Shown here: piece by piece, positions 37,665-46,357 of the stretch
Layout: every line of letters starts with the position of its first letter
Numbering within the stretch: the stretch's first letter is position 1
Assembly: GCF_020519665.1 (NCBI RefSeq)
Contig: NZ_CP084703.1
Coordinates: forward strand, 1,674,001 to 1,738,000
Reading direction: 5' to 3'
DNA: 64,000 nucleotides
Source: Bacillus shivajii
Lineage (GTDB): Bacteria; Bacillota; Bacilli; Bacillales; Salisediminibacteriaceae
The notes under the pieces: model-generated
Database searches by the model: none
Told to the model about the DNA's origin: nothing
What the model saw: only the letters and a program-made list of their open reading frames with translations
Made by a program: the position numbers and the translations under genes

Positions 37665-38083
37665 ATCAATTTCATAACTCAAATATGATGTGAAATTCCG
37701 AATGATGAGTGTGAACTTCACTTCAGACGGACGCTTTCCCGAGGGCTTGTCTTCAGCTAACTTGGCTCGACCACTCTTCGCCTAAGTGGATCTTCAGCTC
37801 GTTGCTCCTGCGCCACTACGCTTGCTCGTCGCAGGTAAAGAGTGTTCCTGCGATTACTCGTCACAGATAAACAGTGCTCCTGCGGTTGCTCGTCGCAGAT
37901 AAACAGTGTTCCTGCGATTACTCGTCGCAGCTCGAAGCAGTTCGAAGAAGTATTGCTCGTCGCTGATCCTCCGGGAGTCGCCGTCTTTTGTTACGTTCAC
38001 TTTCAAATAAAACGTACATTTAATGAAATATTTATAATATCATTCGTTTCACTGCGCAAAAAACGTAATTATGAAATTGATTC
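37663..38083 (-). mobile_element. MITE-like element copy E (reverse orientation)
   Basis: A 421-bp copy with perfect ends GAATCAATTTCATAA and TTATGAAATTGATTC and an exact AAAT duplication (37659-37662, 38084-38087). The reverse complement of the core shows the 32-bp hairpin units. It was inserted precisely between the ypbF stop codon and the ypbF terminator hairpin at 38090-38155, so transcripts of ypbF must now cross it. Confidence 0.93.
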
Positions 38084-38089
38084 AAATGA

Positions 38090-38157
38090 AAAAAGGTTGA
38101 TTCACGTTCGTTTCTTCCCAGTCTTGGAAGAATCACCAATGAGTCAACCTTTTTTAT
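38090..38157 (+). terminator. Terminator, originally of the ypb operon
   Basis: AAAAAAGGTTGA pairs with TCAACCTTTTTT, with a smaller CTTCC/GGAAG stem inside. In the reconstructed empty site it follows the ypbF stop codon directly. Confidence 0.75.
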
Positions 38158-38210
38158 TTGTTATTTCTGATTGATTTATTTAAGAAGAAACGATCAAATA
38201 CTAAGAGGCT

Positions 38211-38414
38211 TTAACCGAAAAATGCAACGGATTGACGGTCAAAAGAACGGCCATTTACAGATACTTTGTTATGGTTTACAAACTCCACTTTTCCAAAGGC
38301 TAAGGTTTTATAACACTTCATACAAAAGACTTCAATCGGCAATCCCATGTTAGCGTGAAAAGTGATGTCCTTATCAGTTACTAAAGAATGATTTTTCCAC
38401 TTCTTAAATGTCAA
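38211..38414 (-). CDS. Possible small CxxC protein
   Basis: A frame of about 67 residues on the minus strand. TTG 38414 lies 9 nt after GGAAGGG; ATG 38423 is an alternative but is too close to that site. The product (MTFKKWKNHSLVTDKD start) has one CMKC pair and no membrane segment. I do not recognise a family. Codon pattern looks protein-like and the region is otherwise unexplained. Confidence 0.45.
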   Translation of the reverse strand: MTFKKWKNHSLVTDKDITFHANMGLPIEVFCMKCYKTLAFGKVEFVNHNKVSVNGRSFDRQSVAFFG

Positions 38415-38642
38415 AATAATCATCCCTTCCTAATAGACTGAAAATTTAGAAAATCTGAATTAATTATAACTGATAAAAATGGTCTTTTCAATGACATTTC
38501 ATAAATTAGGCTTGGTTTAAAAAGAGGGAGAAACGTTTATAAACAAAAATCATTTTTGAACATATACTGTATTTCGTTGAATCAACGGTGAGAAAATTTG
38601 TGAAGATTTGATCAAAAATTATAAGAAAATAGTAATGAAGGA

Positions 38643-38672
38643 TTGAAAGCGTTTTCAACATTCGTATATAAT
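38643..38672 (+). promoter_or_regulatory. Sigma-A promoter overlapped by a cre (CcpA) site, upstream of fhs
   Basis: TTGAAA (38643-38648) and TATAAT (38667-38672) are 18 bp apart. TGAAAGCGTTTTCA at 38644-38657 fits the catabolite responsive element consensus (TGNAANCGNTNNCA) and covers the -35 box, a typical place for CcpA repression. The nearest downstream gene is fhs, 260 bp away. Confidence 0.7.
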
Positions 38673-38697
38673 AAAGGATATGAGGAAAAGGGGAGGT

Positions 38698-38862
38698 GCA
38701 GTAAAAAGTCGTACTGAGCATGACTATTTTTACTGTAAAAAAAGTATTCATGTTAGGAATAACGACCTTTTTTGAGGGCTTTGCATGTCATTACGTACAT
38801 ACTTTGCAAAAGCTGATATACTTGAAAAAGACTCATAGTTTTGTAATCATTTAAACTATGAG
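38698..38862 (+). promoter_or_regulatory. Structured leader upstream of fhs
   Basis: Two hairpins lie between the promoter and fhs: CAGTAAAAAGTC pairing with GACTATTTTTACTG (38698-38735), and a perfect 10-bp stem CTCATAGTTT/AAACTATGAG (38832-38862). Between them is TTTGCA..TTTGCAAAAGC. No match to a riboswitch that I know. No gene is seen in this 500-bp region. Confidence 0.4.
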
Positions 38863-38930
38863 ATGAAATGTTTTAAGATGCAACCTTTTGTCCTCTAAGA
38901 AAACATAGTCTTTGAAGGAGTGGATACTAC

Positions 38931-40610
38931 GTGGCTAAAGTGAAATCAGACATTGAAATTGCACAAGAAGCAAAGATGGTACCAATTAAAGAAATCATTG
39001 AGAGTATGGGGTTACAACAAGAAGAATGGGAGCCATATGGTCATTATAAAGCAAAGCTTTCTTTAGATGTTATGGATCGCCTTGAAGAAAATAAAGACGG
39101 AAAAGTAGTCCTTGTAACCGCTATTAATCCAACCCCAGCTGGTGAAGGAAAATCAACGATGACTGTTGGACTTGGTCAAGCATTAAATAAAATTAATAAA
39201 AAGACAATGATCGCTCTAAGAGAACCTTCATTAGGTCCAACAATGGGAATAAAAGGTGGAGCAGCAGGTGGCGGTTATTCGCAAGTTGTTCCTATGGAAG
39301 ACATTAACCTTCACTTCACTGGAGATATTCATGCAATTACAACGGCACATAATGCATTGGCTGCAATGCTAGATAATCATATCCATAGAGGAAATGAATT
39401 AAATATTGATGTACGCCGTATTTCTTGGAAACGTGTGTTAGATATGAACGACCGCGCTTTAAGAAATGTTGTCTTAGGTTTAGGTGGGCCACTTCAAGGA
39501 GTTCCACGTCAAGATGGCTTTGATATTACAGTGGCTTCTGAAATCATGGCTATTCTATGCCTTGCTTCAAGTCTATCAGACTTAAAAGAGCGATTAGCTA
39601 AAATCGTTGTCGCATATACACCAGAAGAAGAACCAGTAACTGTAAAAGACTTAAAAGCAGAAGGCGCTTTAACTTTATTATTAAAAGATGCAATTAAGCC
39701 AAATCTCGTACAAACGTTAGAAAATACTCCTGCCATAATTCACGGAGGTCCATTTGCTAATATTGCACATGGGTGTAATAGTGTTATTGCAACGAAAATG
39801 GCTTCAAAACTTGCTGATTACGTTGTTACTGAAGCAGGTTTCGGTGCAGACTTAGGTGCAGAGAAGTTCCTTGATATTAAAACACGTGCGGGCGATATTG
39901 ACCCAGACCTCGTTGTAATCGTAGCAACAATTCGCGCACTGAAAATGCATGGTGGTGTTCCGAAAGATCAGTTAAAAGAAGAAAACGTAGAAGCATTAAA
40001 AGCGGGCCTTGCAAACCTTGAAAAGCATGTGGAAACAATCCGCCAATTTGGTTTACCGCATGTTGTTGCAATTAACCGATTTATCCACGATTCAGATGAA
40101 GAAATTGCAACATTAAAGTCTTGGTGTGAAGAGCAAGGAATTAACGTTGAATTAGCAGATGTTTGGGCAAAAGGTGGAGAAGGCGGAGAAGCTTTAGCTA
40201 ACCGTGTTGTGCAAGAAATTGAATCTGCTGAGAAAAACTTTACACATATGTATGACCTCGATACAACGATTGAAGAAAAAATCGAAGCAATTGCGACAAA
40301 AGTTTATGGTGCAAAAGGAATTGAATTGTCACCACAAGCGAAAAAGCAAATTGCTACGTATGAAAAGAACGGTTGGGGTAACTTACCAGTTTGTATGGCT
40401 AAGTCCCAATATTCGTTATCAGATGATCCTACAAAGTTAGGAAGGCCAACTGACTTTACGATTACTGTTCGTGAGCTTAAACCTTCTGTAGGAGCAGGGT
40501 TTATTGTTGCATTAACAGGTAACGTTATGACAATGCCAGGCTTACCTAAGCAACCAGCCGCTGAGAAGATGGATGTTGATGAAAACGGAAAAGCTGTTGG
40601 GTTATTCTAA
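38931..40610 (+). CDS. fhs: Formate-tetrahydrofolate ligase
   Basis: A 559-residue enzyme that joins formate to tetrahydrofolate with ATP, supplying 10-formyl-THF for purine and fMet synthesis. The P-loop [18 protein letters not shown] and the [20 protein letters not shown] block are diagnostic, and length is normal. B. subtilis lacks this gene, so it is an addition to the syntenic region. The start codon is GTG at 38931. A strong terminator follows; upstream are a cre site and leader hairpins. Confidence 0.96.
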   Translation: MAKVKSDIEIAQEAKMVPIKEIIESMGLQQEEWEPYGHYKAKLSLDVMDRLEENKDGKVVLVTAINPTPAGEGKSTMTVGLGQALNKINKKTMIALREPSLGPTMGIKGGAAGGGYSQVVPMEDINLHFTGDIHAITTAHNALAAMLDNHIHRGNELNIDVRRISWKRVLDMNDRALRNVVLGLGGPLQGVPRQDGFDITVASEIMAILCLASSLSDLKERLAKIVVAYTPEEEPVTVKDLKAEGALTLLLKDAIKPNLVQTLENTPAIIHGGPFANIAHGCNSVIATKMASKLADYVVTEAGFGADLGAEKFLDIKTRAGDIDPDLVVIVATIRALKMHGGVPKDQLKEENVEALKAGLANLEKHVETIRQFGLPHVVAINRFIHDSDEEIATLKSWCEEQGINVELADVWAKGGEGGEALANRVVQEIESAEKNFTHMYDLDTTIEEKIEAIATKVYGAKGIELSPQAKKQIATYEKNGWGNLPVCMAKSQYSLSDDPTKLGRPTDFTITVRELKPSVGAGFIVALTGNVMTMPGLPKQPAAEKMDVDENGKAVGLF

Positions 40611-40620
40611 TATTGATTCA

Positions 40621-40667
40621 AAAGAAGCACTCTTATAGCAAATCTGCTATAGAGTGCTTCTTTTTGT
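40621..40667 (+). terminator. Terminator of fhs
   Basis: AAGAAGCACTCT pairs with AGAGTGCTTCTT with an inner TATAGCA/TGCTATA stem, followed by a T run. Confidence 0.92.
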
Positions 40668-40852
40668 ATGAATACATTCAGTCTTTATTTTATGTTTTAA
40701 CAAAACCTCACCCTTCTTCATATATTGTTGTTAAAATATGATGCTCCTTTAAAAAAAGAGGTTTTCGCTGAAATCATCAAATTTTTAAAGTATTTAAAAA
40801 CAAAACATGGATATTTGAATAAGGAGCTTCTTAAAGAGATAGGTGGGAAGTA

Positions 40853-41224
40853 GTGTTACTCGACATCATAAAGAGGGCACTCATTGCGTTTCTTTCATTA
40901 GTGTGTACATTTTTATTAGATACAAGAATAAAAGAATTATTATCGATGACATCCAATAGGTGGCTTCATGAACTTGTGTTTGAACCGTTTTCAGTATTTA
41001 TCGTAGTTTTCCTTTATATTATTTGCATCATATCTTTAGCGAAACTGTGTTTCCTTTTGTCATTTTCAACGGTTTCTAAACTAGAACAAATCTTTTATAC
41101 TATGGGTATTATTTTTTTGTTGATAAAATTCCAATGGTTATTTTTAGCGATTGTACTCATTTCATTGATTTACTTCCTCTTAGATGTTAAAGAGTACAAT
41201 TATAAAGTGAAACGGTTAAAGTGA
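40853..41224 (+). CDS. Hypothetical membrane protein
   Basis: A 123-residue protein I do not recognise, with three or four membrane segments (LIAFLSLVCTFLLD, SVFIVVFLYIICIIS, IFYTMGIIFLLIK, FLAIVLISLIYFLL). Start GTG 40853 follows AGGTGGG. The TGA stop lies inside the first strand of the hairpin structure at 41218-41292. Confidence 0.65.
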   Translation: MLLDIIKRALIAFLSLVCTFLLDTRIKELLSMTSNRWLHELVFEPFSVFIVVFLYIICIISLAKLCFLLSFSTVSKLEQIFYTMGIIFLLIKFQWLFLAIVLISLIYFLLDVKEYNYKVKRLK

Positions 41225-41292
41225 CGGGATATGTTTGTGTAACCTTGCTGCTTCAACTGGGCAGGGTTACCGTGGACGAGTTCCGTCACTTT
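41218..41292. other. Two-stem inverted repeat structure, possibly an RNA
   Basis: A perfect 10-bp outer stem AAAGTGACGG/CCGTCACTTT (41218-41227, 41283-41292) encloses a second 10-pair stem GTAACCTTGC/GCAGGGTTAC (41239-41248, 41261-41270). No U run follows, so it is not a standard terminator. It lies 155 bp upstream of the CarH-like gene and overlaps the end of the preceding gene. I do not recognise the fold. Confidence 0.5.
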
Positions 41293-41447
41293 CAGACCCG
41301 TAAACAATAAACGAGCAATAAAAGGCGATAAGTAGGAATTATAAACAATAAATGTATTTTCAAGGCACCTAATAATGAATATATAATACTTTTACACAAG
41401 GAGTTCTTTCAATTATAATCAAGTGAATGAGTAACGGGTAGAAGAAG

Positions 41448-42353
41448 GTGAAGAAGTTGAGTGCGAGTGAAGGTAAGTATAATATAAAAGCAGTCACTAA
41501 TATGTTAGGCATCCAAGCAGGAACGCTAAGGGCTTGGGAACGAAGATATCGTATTATTGAACCGATAAGAAATCAAGCTGGTCACCGATTATATACTGAT
41601 AAACATGTGTCTATATTAAAGTGGCTCATTAAAAAAGTAAATCAGGGTTTTACAATTGGACAAGCAGTCGATCTATTGGAAACTGAATTCAAAGGTCGGC
41701 AAATAAATACTGATCAAGTTTATCAAGGACAATTAGAAGTGCTACAAAATGATTTAATCGAATCATTATTAAATTTTAGAGAAAGTGAAAGTAATCAAAT
41801 TCTTAATCAAGCTTTTGGTATGTTCTCTGTCGAAACTGTGGTCAATCAAGTTTTAAAAAACACGTTAATTGAGGCTGGTGACATGTGGGAGAGAAGTGAA
41901 ATTAACACAGCTCATGAACATTACATCACTTCATATATCCGAACAAAAATTACCAATGTCTTTCAAAGCCTCCCATCAGAAGGATCACTACAAAAGGTAA
42001 TTACTGTTTGTGCCCCCAATGAACAACATGAGGTAGGTTTATTGACTTTTACTTTATTTCTTAAAAGAAGAGGGTACGAAACGATTTATTTAGGGAGCGG
42101 GATGGAAGAGAAGGATTATTTAGAAATTATTAAAGAGCTTGCTCCCGATATGTTTTTTATGTCATGTACGATGAGTGAAAACCTCGCGGCTACTTTACGC
42201 CTAGTGAAAGCTATCGAAAATAGCGATCATAAAGTAAAGGTCGGCTTAGGAGGACATGCCATAATGAACTTGCCTATATCTGATCGAAAGACCATCCAAC
42301 ATAATATTGTTGGAGAGAATGAGGAAGATTGGGTTATGTGGGTGAAAAAATAA
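41448..42353 (+). CDS. MerR-family regulator with B12-binding domain (CarH/LitR-like)
   Basis: A 301-residue protein: MerR DNA-binding domain (11-78; LRAWERRYRIIEPIRNQAGH), a helical B12-binding-2 cap (about 90-175) and a cobalamin-binding Rossmann domain (183-300). It carries both hallmarks of adenosylcobalamin photoreceptors: Trp147-x9-Glu157-His158 in the cap and Glu192-x-His194-xx-Gly197 in the Rossmann domain. Such proteins bind operators in the dark and release on light. No carotenoid genes are nearby, so targets are unknown. The start is GTG 41448 or TTG 41457. Confidence 0.88.
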   Translation: MKKLSASEGKYNIKAVTNMLGIQAGTLRAWERRYRIIEPIRNQAGHRLYTDKHVSILKWLIKKVNQGFTIGQAVDLLETEFKGRQINTDQVYQGQLEVLQNDLIESLLNFRESESNQILNQAFGMFSVETVVNQVLKNTLIEAGDMWERSEINTAHEHYITSYIRTKITNVFQSLPSEGSLQKVITVCAPNEQHEVGLLTFTLFLKRRGYETIYLGSGMEEKDYLEIIKELAPDMFFMSCTMSENLAATLRLVKAIENSDHKVKVGLGGHAIMNLPISDRKTIQHNIVGENEEDWVMWVKK

Positions 42354-42473
42354 AAAATAGAAATGTAGGCATACGGTCGAACCAAAAAAGCATCTCTCTC
42401 ATACGTTAACAATAAACACCGTCACAATAAAAGGCATTAGTACAATTTGTGACATAATTGAGGAGGTTCGACT

Positions 42474-43061
42474 ATGCGCTTGGAGCGTTTGTCTTATGAT
42501 AAAATAAAAATATTTTTAACGTTTGAAGACCTCCAGGAAAGAGGAATCTCAAAGGAAGAAATTTGGATGGACGTCCCAAAAGTTCATGATTTATTCCGAG
42601 ATATGATATCAGAAGCAAGTACAGAACTTGGCTTTGAGGCAGACGGCCCTGTCGTGGTAGAAGTCTTTTCACTTCCATCTCAAGGAATGGTGGTTATTGT
42701 AACGAAATCCGATGATGATGATGTCGAAGAATCGTTCGACGATTCATTTATGGAACTACAAGTATCCGTTGACTTCAATGAGGACCTGATTTTTTCCTTT
42801 GAATCCATTGAAGATGTACTCCAACTAGCTGGCTCCTTTAATCGTTTAGATATTACAAGTGGAGAATTGTATTATTACAAGGGACAATATTACTTAAAGT
42901 TTAATGAAAATGACGAAGGTTTCCTTGATTTTGAAGACTTTATTTCCATTATTTTAGAATATGGCAACAGTTCAACAGTTGCGCCAATGTTATTAAAAGA
43001 GTATGGAAAGGTGATTATAGACCGAGAAGCAATAAAACAACTAAATGATTACTTTCTATAA
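42474..43061 (+). CDS. mecB: MecA-family ClpCP adaptor
   Basis: A 195-residue adaptor that delivers proteins to the ClpCP protease. The N-terminal MRLERLSYDKIKIFLTFEDL binds substrate; the C-terminal half with YYYKGQYYLKF binds ClpC. An acidic linker (DDDDVEESFDD) separates them. Its place upstream of gudB matches B. subtilis mecB (ypbH) rather than mecA. GAGG lies upstream of the ATG; a terminator follows. Confidence 0.92.
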   Translation: MRLERLSYDKIKIFLTFEDLQERGISKEEIWMDVPKVHDLFRDMISEASTELGFEADGPVVVEVFSLPSQGMVVIVTKSDDDDVEESFDDSFMELQVSVDFNEDLIFSFESIEDVLQLAGSFNRLDITSGELYYYKGQYYLKFNENDEGFLDFEDFISIILEYGNSSTVAPMLLKEYGKVIIDREAIKQLNDYFL

Positions 43062-43088
43062 AACTCCAAATATTGGGGTTTTTTTATC
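43060..43088 (+). terminator. Terminator of mecB
   Basis: AACTCCAA pairs with TTGGGGTT (one G-U pair), followed by a run of seven T residues. Confidence 0.8.
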
Positions 43089-43464
43089 GTTTTTAGCTAA
43101 ATGAACTTTATAAATCTCGACCCATATGAGCCAATTTCATCATTCATCTCTTTAAATTTAATGCCAGTTTCAGAAGGACGCAGTTGAAATACTCTTCGCT
43201 TTCACTCCAGAGCACAAGCGGGTGAATTTTATGAAATCAACATTCATTTTTAACAAGCCAATTAATAAAGGAAATTCGAGTAATTCTCTCCTTTTATTTC
43301 AAAAAAATTCAATAATCCTCCTTTAAAAAATAATTAATTAAAAAATTTCTGGAAAAACGAAAACAATAGTGGAAAATTCCCAATATATTCTTTATAGTAA
43401 TAGATAGATGGTGATAGTCACTCCACATAAGTAATAATGGACACATGACGTTGAGGTGAAATCG
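43089..43464. other. Non-coding stretch between mecB and gudB
   Basis: No gene is seen. At 43097-43255 an imperfect inverted pair (AAATGAACTTTATAAATCTCGACCC and, reversed, GGGTGAATTTTATGAAATCAAC) may be the relic of a short repeat; TTTATAAATCTCGA resembles sequence at 20115-20128 near MITE copy C. The rest is A/T-rich and should contain the gudB promoter, which I cannot place. Confidence 0.3.
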
Positions 43465-44748
43465 ATGGATGATAATGAAAAGTTAGACCAAGAACAAAGA
43501 GAAAATGCAAAATCACAAGATGTACTTACGTCAACGCGAACAGTTATCAAACGTGCTCTAGATAAGCTAGGGTATCCCGACGAAGTATATGAATTAATGA
43601 AAGATCCATTAAGGATGATGACCGTTCGTATTCCAGTTCGTATGGATGATGGTTCTATAAAAATCTTTACAGGTTATCGTGCACAGCATAATGATGCTGT
43701 AGGTCCAACAAAGGGTGGGGTTCGTTTCCATCCAGATGTTACAGAAACAGAAGTGAAAGCGCTATCAATATGGATGAGTTTGAAAGCTGGCATTGTCGAT
43801 TTACCATATGGTGGAGGAAAAGGTGGAATCATTTGCGATCCAAGAGAGATGTCTTTCCCCGAGCTTGAAAGGTTAAGTCGAGGATACGTGCGAGCAATTA
43901 GCCAAATTGTAGGACCGACAAAAGATATTCCTGCTCCAGATGTTTTCACAAATTCACAAATCATGGCTTGGATGATGGACGAATATAGTCGAATGAAAGA
44001 ATTTGACTCTCCTGGCTTTATTACAGGTAAACCGATTGTATTAGGTGGTTCACATGGAAGGGAATCCGCTACTGCAAAAGGGGTTACTATTAGTATTAGA
44101 GAGGCTGCGAAGAAGAAAGGCATTAACTTAGAAGGCGCACGGATTGTTATTCAAGGCTTCGGTAATGCAGGTAGCTTCTTAGCGAAATTTATGCATGATG
44201 CAGGGGCAAAAGTAGTTGGTATCTCCGATGTTTATGGAGGCCTTCATGACCCAGATGGATTAGACATTGATTATTTACTTGACCGTCGAGATAGTTTTGG
44301 CACGGTAACGAAATTATTTAAAGATACCATTTCTAACGATCAATTATTAGAGCTTGATTGTGATATTTTAGTACCAGCTGCGATTGAAAACCAAATTACC
44401 GAAAAGAATGCAGATGATATTAAAGCAAAAATTATTGTTGAAGCGGCAAATGGCCCGACAACAATTGAAGCGACAAAGATGCTAAGTGAACGAGGAGTAC
44501 TTCTTGTACCAGACGTATTAGCAAGTTCCGGTGGTGTTACGGTTTCTTACTTTGAGTGGGTACAAAATAACCAAGGCTTTTATTGGACGGAAGAAGAAGT
44601 CGCGGAACGTCTAGAAAAAGTCATGGTTACAGCATTTGAAAACGTTTATCGTATTTCCTCTACACGTGGAGTTGATATGAGGTTAGCTGCCTATATGGTT
44701 GGTGTTAGAAAGATGTCAGAAGCTAGCCGATTTAGAGGCTGGATTTAA
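43465..44748 (+). CDS. gudB: NAD-dependent glutamate dehydrogenase
   Basis: A 427-residue enzyme converting glutamate to 2-oxoglutarate and ammonia, the same length as B. subtilis GudB. The catalytic Lys region (PYGGGKGGI), the PAPDVFTNSQIMAWM block and the Rossmann loop QGFGNAGSFLAKF are present. The ATG at 43465 follows GAGG at 43453-43456; the upstream GTG at 43456 overlaps this site. I see no short direct duplication of the kind that silences gudB in laboratory B. subtilis. The mecB-gudB-ypdA order is conserved. Confidence 0.94.
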   Translation: MDDNEKLDQEQRENAKSQDVLTSTRTVIKRALDKLGYPDEVYELMKDPLRMMTVRIPVRMDDGSIKIFTGYRAQHNDAVGPTKGGVRFHPDVTETEVKALSIWMSLKAGIVDLPYGGGKGGIICDPREMSFPELERLSRGYVRAISQIVGPTKDIPAPDVFTNSQIMAWMMDEYSRMKEFDSPGFITGKPIVLGGSHGRESATAKGVTISIREAAKKKGINLEGARIVIQGFGNAGSFLAKFMHDAGAKVVGISDVYGGLHDPDGLDIDYLLDRRDSFGTVTKLFKDTISNDQLLELDCDILVPAAIENQITEKNADDIKAKIIVEAANGPTTIEATKMLSERGVLLVPDVLASSGGVTVSYFEWVQNNQGFYWTEEEVAERLEKVMVTAFENVYRISSTRGVDMRLAAYMVGVRKMSEASRFRGWI

Positions 44749-44779
44749 AAGTTAATTAACGTTAAAATAGGTTTTATGA

Positions 44780-44820
44780 AGAGTTCCCTTTCCCTTATCG
44801 GTGAAAGGGAATCTTTTTTT
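44780..44820 (+). terminator. Terminator of gudB
   Basis: TTCCCTTTC (44784-44792) pairs with GAAAGGGAA (44803-44811), then seven or more T residues. Confidence 0.88.
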
Positions 44821-44939
44821 AAGGCTCTGTTAAAATTGAGTGTTGATATTTAAAAGTGGAGACAACTATTAAAATACAATAATTTGTGATGAGCAAAGGT
44901 GACGACGCCAGCGGGAACAGCACGAGCGGAAAATTACAT
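44821..44939. repeat. Relic of a third repeat or IS end
   Basis: Begins GGCTCTGTTAAAATTGAG, a start seen in several transposable element ends, and contains GACGACGCCAGCGGGAACAG followed by CACGAGCGGAAAA, common in Bacillus intergenic repeats. No partner end is found in the flank. It was probably the target into which MITE copy F inserted (ACAG site at 44940). Confidence 0.35.
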
Positions 44940-44948
44940 ACAGGAATC

Positions 44949-46353
44949 CACTAGTGTTGCATTAATTTAGGCTAACTATTAAAAATACTCAAAATGTTCA
45001 ATAAAGTTATTTTGTGCAAAGAAAAAGTCCTTTATAATGGATAAGTCAGGTGGTAATCCCGTCCAAATCCAATAATAAAGGACCAACTCATGGATAAGAT
45101 TACACGAAAAACTTCATTTGGACAATGGTTTTCACCAATAAATCTTCGATTATTTAATGAACAGGTGAAAACATTGAAATTAGATTTTTATACAAAGAAA
45201 CTTACGACAGAATCATTCTTGAAATTATTACTATACGCACAGCTAGAAGAGGTAGAAAGTCTCCATGCACTGAGTGATTGTCTCTTTGATGATCAACTAC
45301 AAAAAGGGATTGATCTTGATTCCATCAGTATTTCTCAGCTTTCACGACGATTGAACGGCATGAATCCAGATTTATTTCAACAGCTATTTTTGGATTTAGT
45401 TGGGCAAATACATGCCAAAACACATTACACGAAACTCATTATGCCATTAAAGATCGTTGATTCAAGCACCATGCCGTTGAATTTAACGAATCATAGATGG
45501 GCAAAATTCCGCAAAACAAAAGCTGGTGTGAAGTTACATTTGCGACTAGTTTTTATGGAAAAAGGAGTTTCATACCCTGAAAAAGCCTTGATTACAACAG
45601 CGAAGGAACACGATCGTAATCAGCTGGAAGTCATGGTTGATGACAAAGAGTGCATGTACGTGTTTGACCGTGGTTATCTCGACTATGAACGCTTCGATCG
45701 TATGACTGACGATGGCTACTTTTTCCTGTCAAGGCTAAGGAAGAACGCTGTGATACGGGTAGTTGACGACTTTATACTACCTAAAGAATCATCTGTTTTA
45801 TCCGATCAAATGGTCTTGATTGGAACAACGCAAAATCGTGCTGAAAATTACTTTCGTCTTTTAAAAGTGATTGATTCTAAAGGGAATGAACTGCAACTGA
45901 TCACCAATCGATTTGATTTAAGCGCCGAAGAAATTTCAGAGATGTATAAATCACGCTGGGCAATCGAATTGTTTTTCAAGTGGATAAAGCAACATCTCAG
46001 AGTCAAGAAGTTCTATGGGCAAAGCGAATGGGCAATCCAAAACCAAATATTTATTGCACTGATTGTTTATTGTCTGCATGTACTCGCTCAAATTGAGACA
46101 AATAGTAGGATAAAAACCTTGCAAATTAGCCGTTATTTAAGGGCTGCATTGTGGAAATCAGCGCATATTTGGCTTCGAAAGATTGAAGGGAAAGCCATCC
46201 CTTAACAGAGTTTTGTCATTGTCGCACTAGTCTAATTGTAAATTAATTTCCAAATGGATGGAGCCACCTTTAATTGGGTATTTACCTTTTTGGCTCTGAG
46301 AAGGTTATACAATTAAACTGAAAATTACGACACTATTTATGCAACACTAGTGA
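44949..46353 (+). mobile_element. IS4-family insertion sequence inserted in a MITE end
   Basis: A 1405-bp element with 18-bp inverted ends, CACTAGTGTTGCATTAAT at the left and the complement of CACTAGTGTTGCATAAAT at the right (one mismatch). It is flanked by an exact 9-bp duplication ACAGGAATC (44940-44948, 46354-46362). That duplicated target is itself the ACAG target site plus the GAATC end of MITE copy F, so the IS arrived after the MITE. The single transposase gene is intact. Confidence 0.93.
45090..46205 (+). CDS. IS4-family transposase
   Basis: A 371-residue DDE transposase without frameshift. Probable catalytic residues: Asp in KIVDSSTMP, Asp in YVFDRGYLDYERF, and Glu in the Y-x2-R-x3-E-x6-K signature YKSRWAIELFFKWIK, typical of the IS4 family. 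The N-terminal DUF4372-like helical region (SFGQWFSPINLRLF) fits. Its element has different ends and a 9-bp target site, so it is not the enzyme that moves the 4-bp-TSD MITEs. Confidence 0.93.
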   Translation: MDKITRKTSFGQWFSPINLRLFNEQVKTLKLDFYTKKLTTESFLKLLLYAQLEEVESLHALSDCLFDDQLQKGIDLDSISISQLSRRLNGMNPDLFQQLFLDLVGQIHAKTHYTKLIMPLKIVDSSTMPLNLTNHRWAKFRKTKAGVKLHLRLVFMEKGVSYPEKALITTAKEHDRNQLEVMVDDKECMYVFDRGYLDYERFDRMTDDGYFFLSRLRKNAVIRVVDDFILPKESSVLSDQMVLIGTTQNRAENYFRLLKVIDSKGNELQLITNRFDLSAEEISEMYKSRWAIELFFKWIKQHLRVKKFYGQSEWAIQNQIFIALIVYCLHVLAQIETNSRIKTLQISRYLRAALWKSAHIWLRKIEGKAIP

Positions 46354-46357
46354 CAGG

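Noticed and set aside
40725-40853. Possible 42-codon frame starting TTG before the gene at 40853 (LLKYDAPLKKEVFAEIIKF)
   Set aside because: The sequence looks protein-like, but no ribosome-binding site precedes it and no family is recognised. It may be a gene remnant.
45090-46205. The IS transposase as the enzyme that moves the MITE family
   Set aside because: The IS has different inverted ends (CACTAGTGTTGCAT) and a 9-bp target duplication, against GAATCAATTTCATAA and 4 bp for the MITE.
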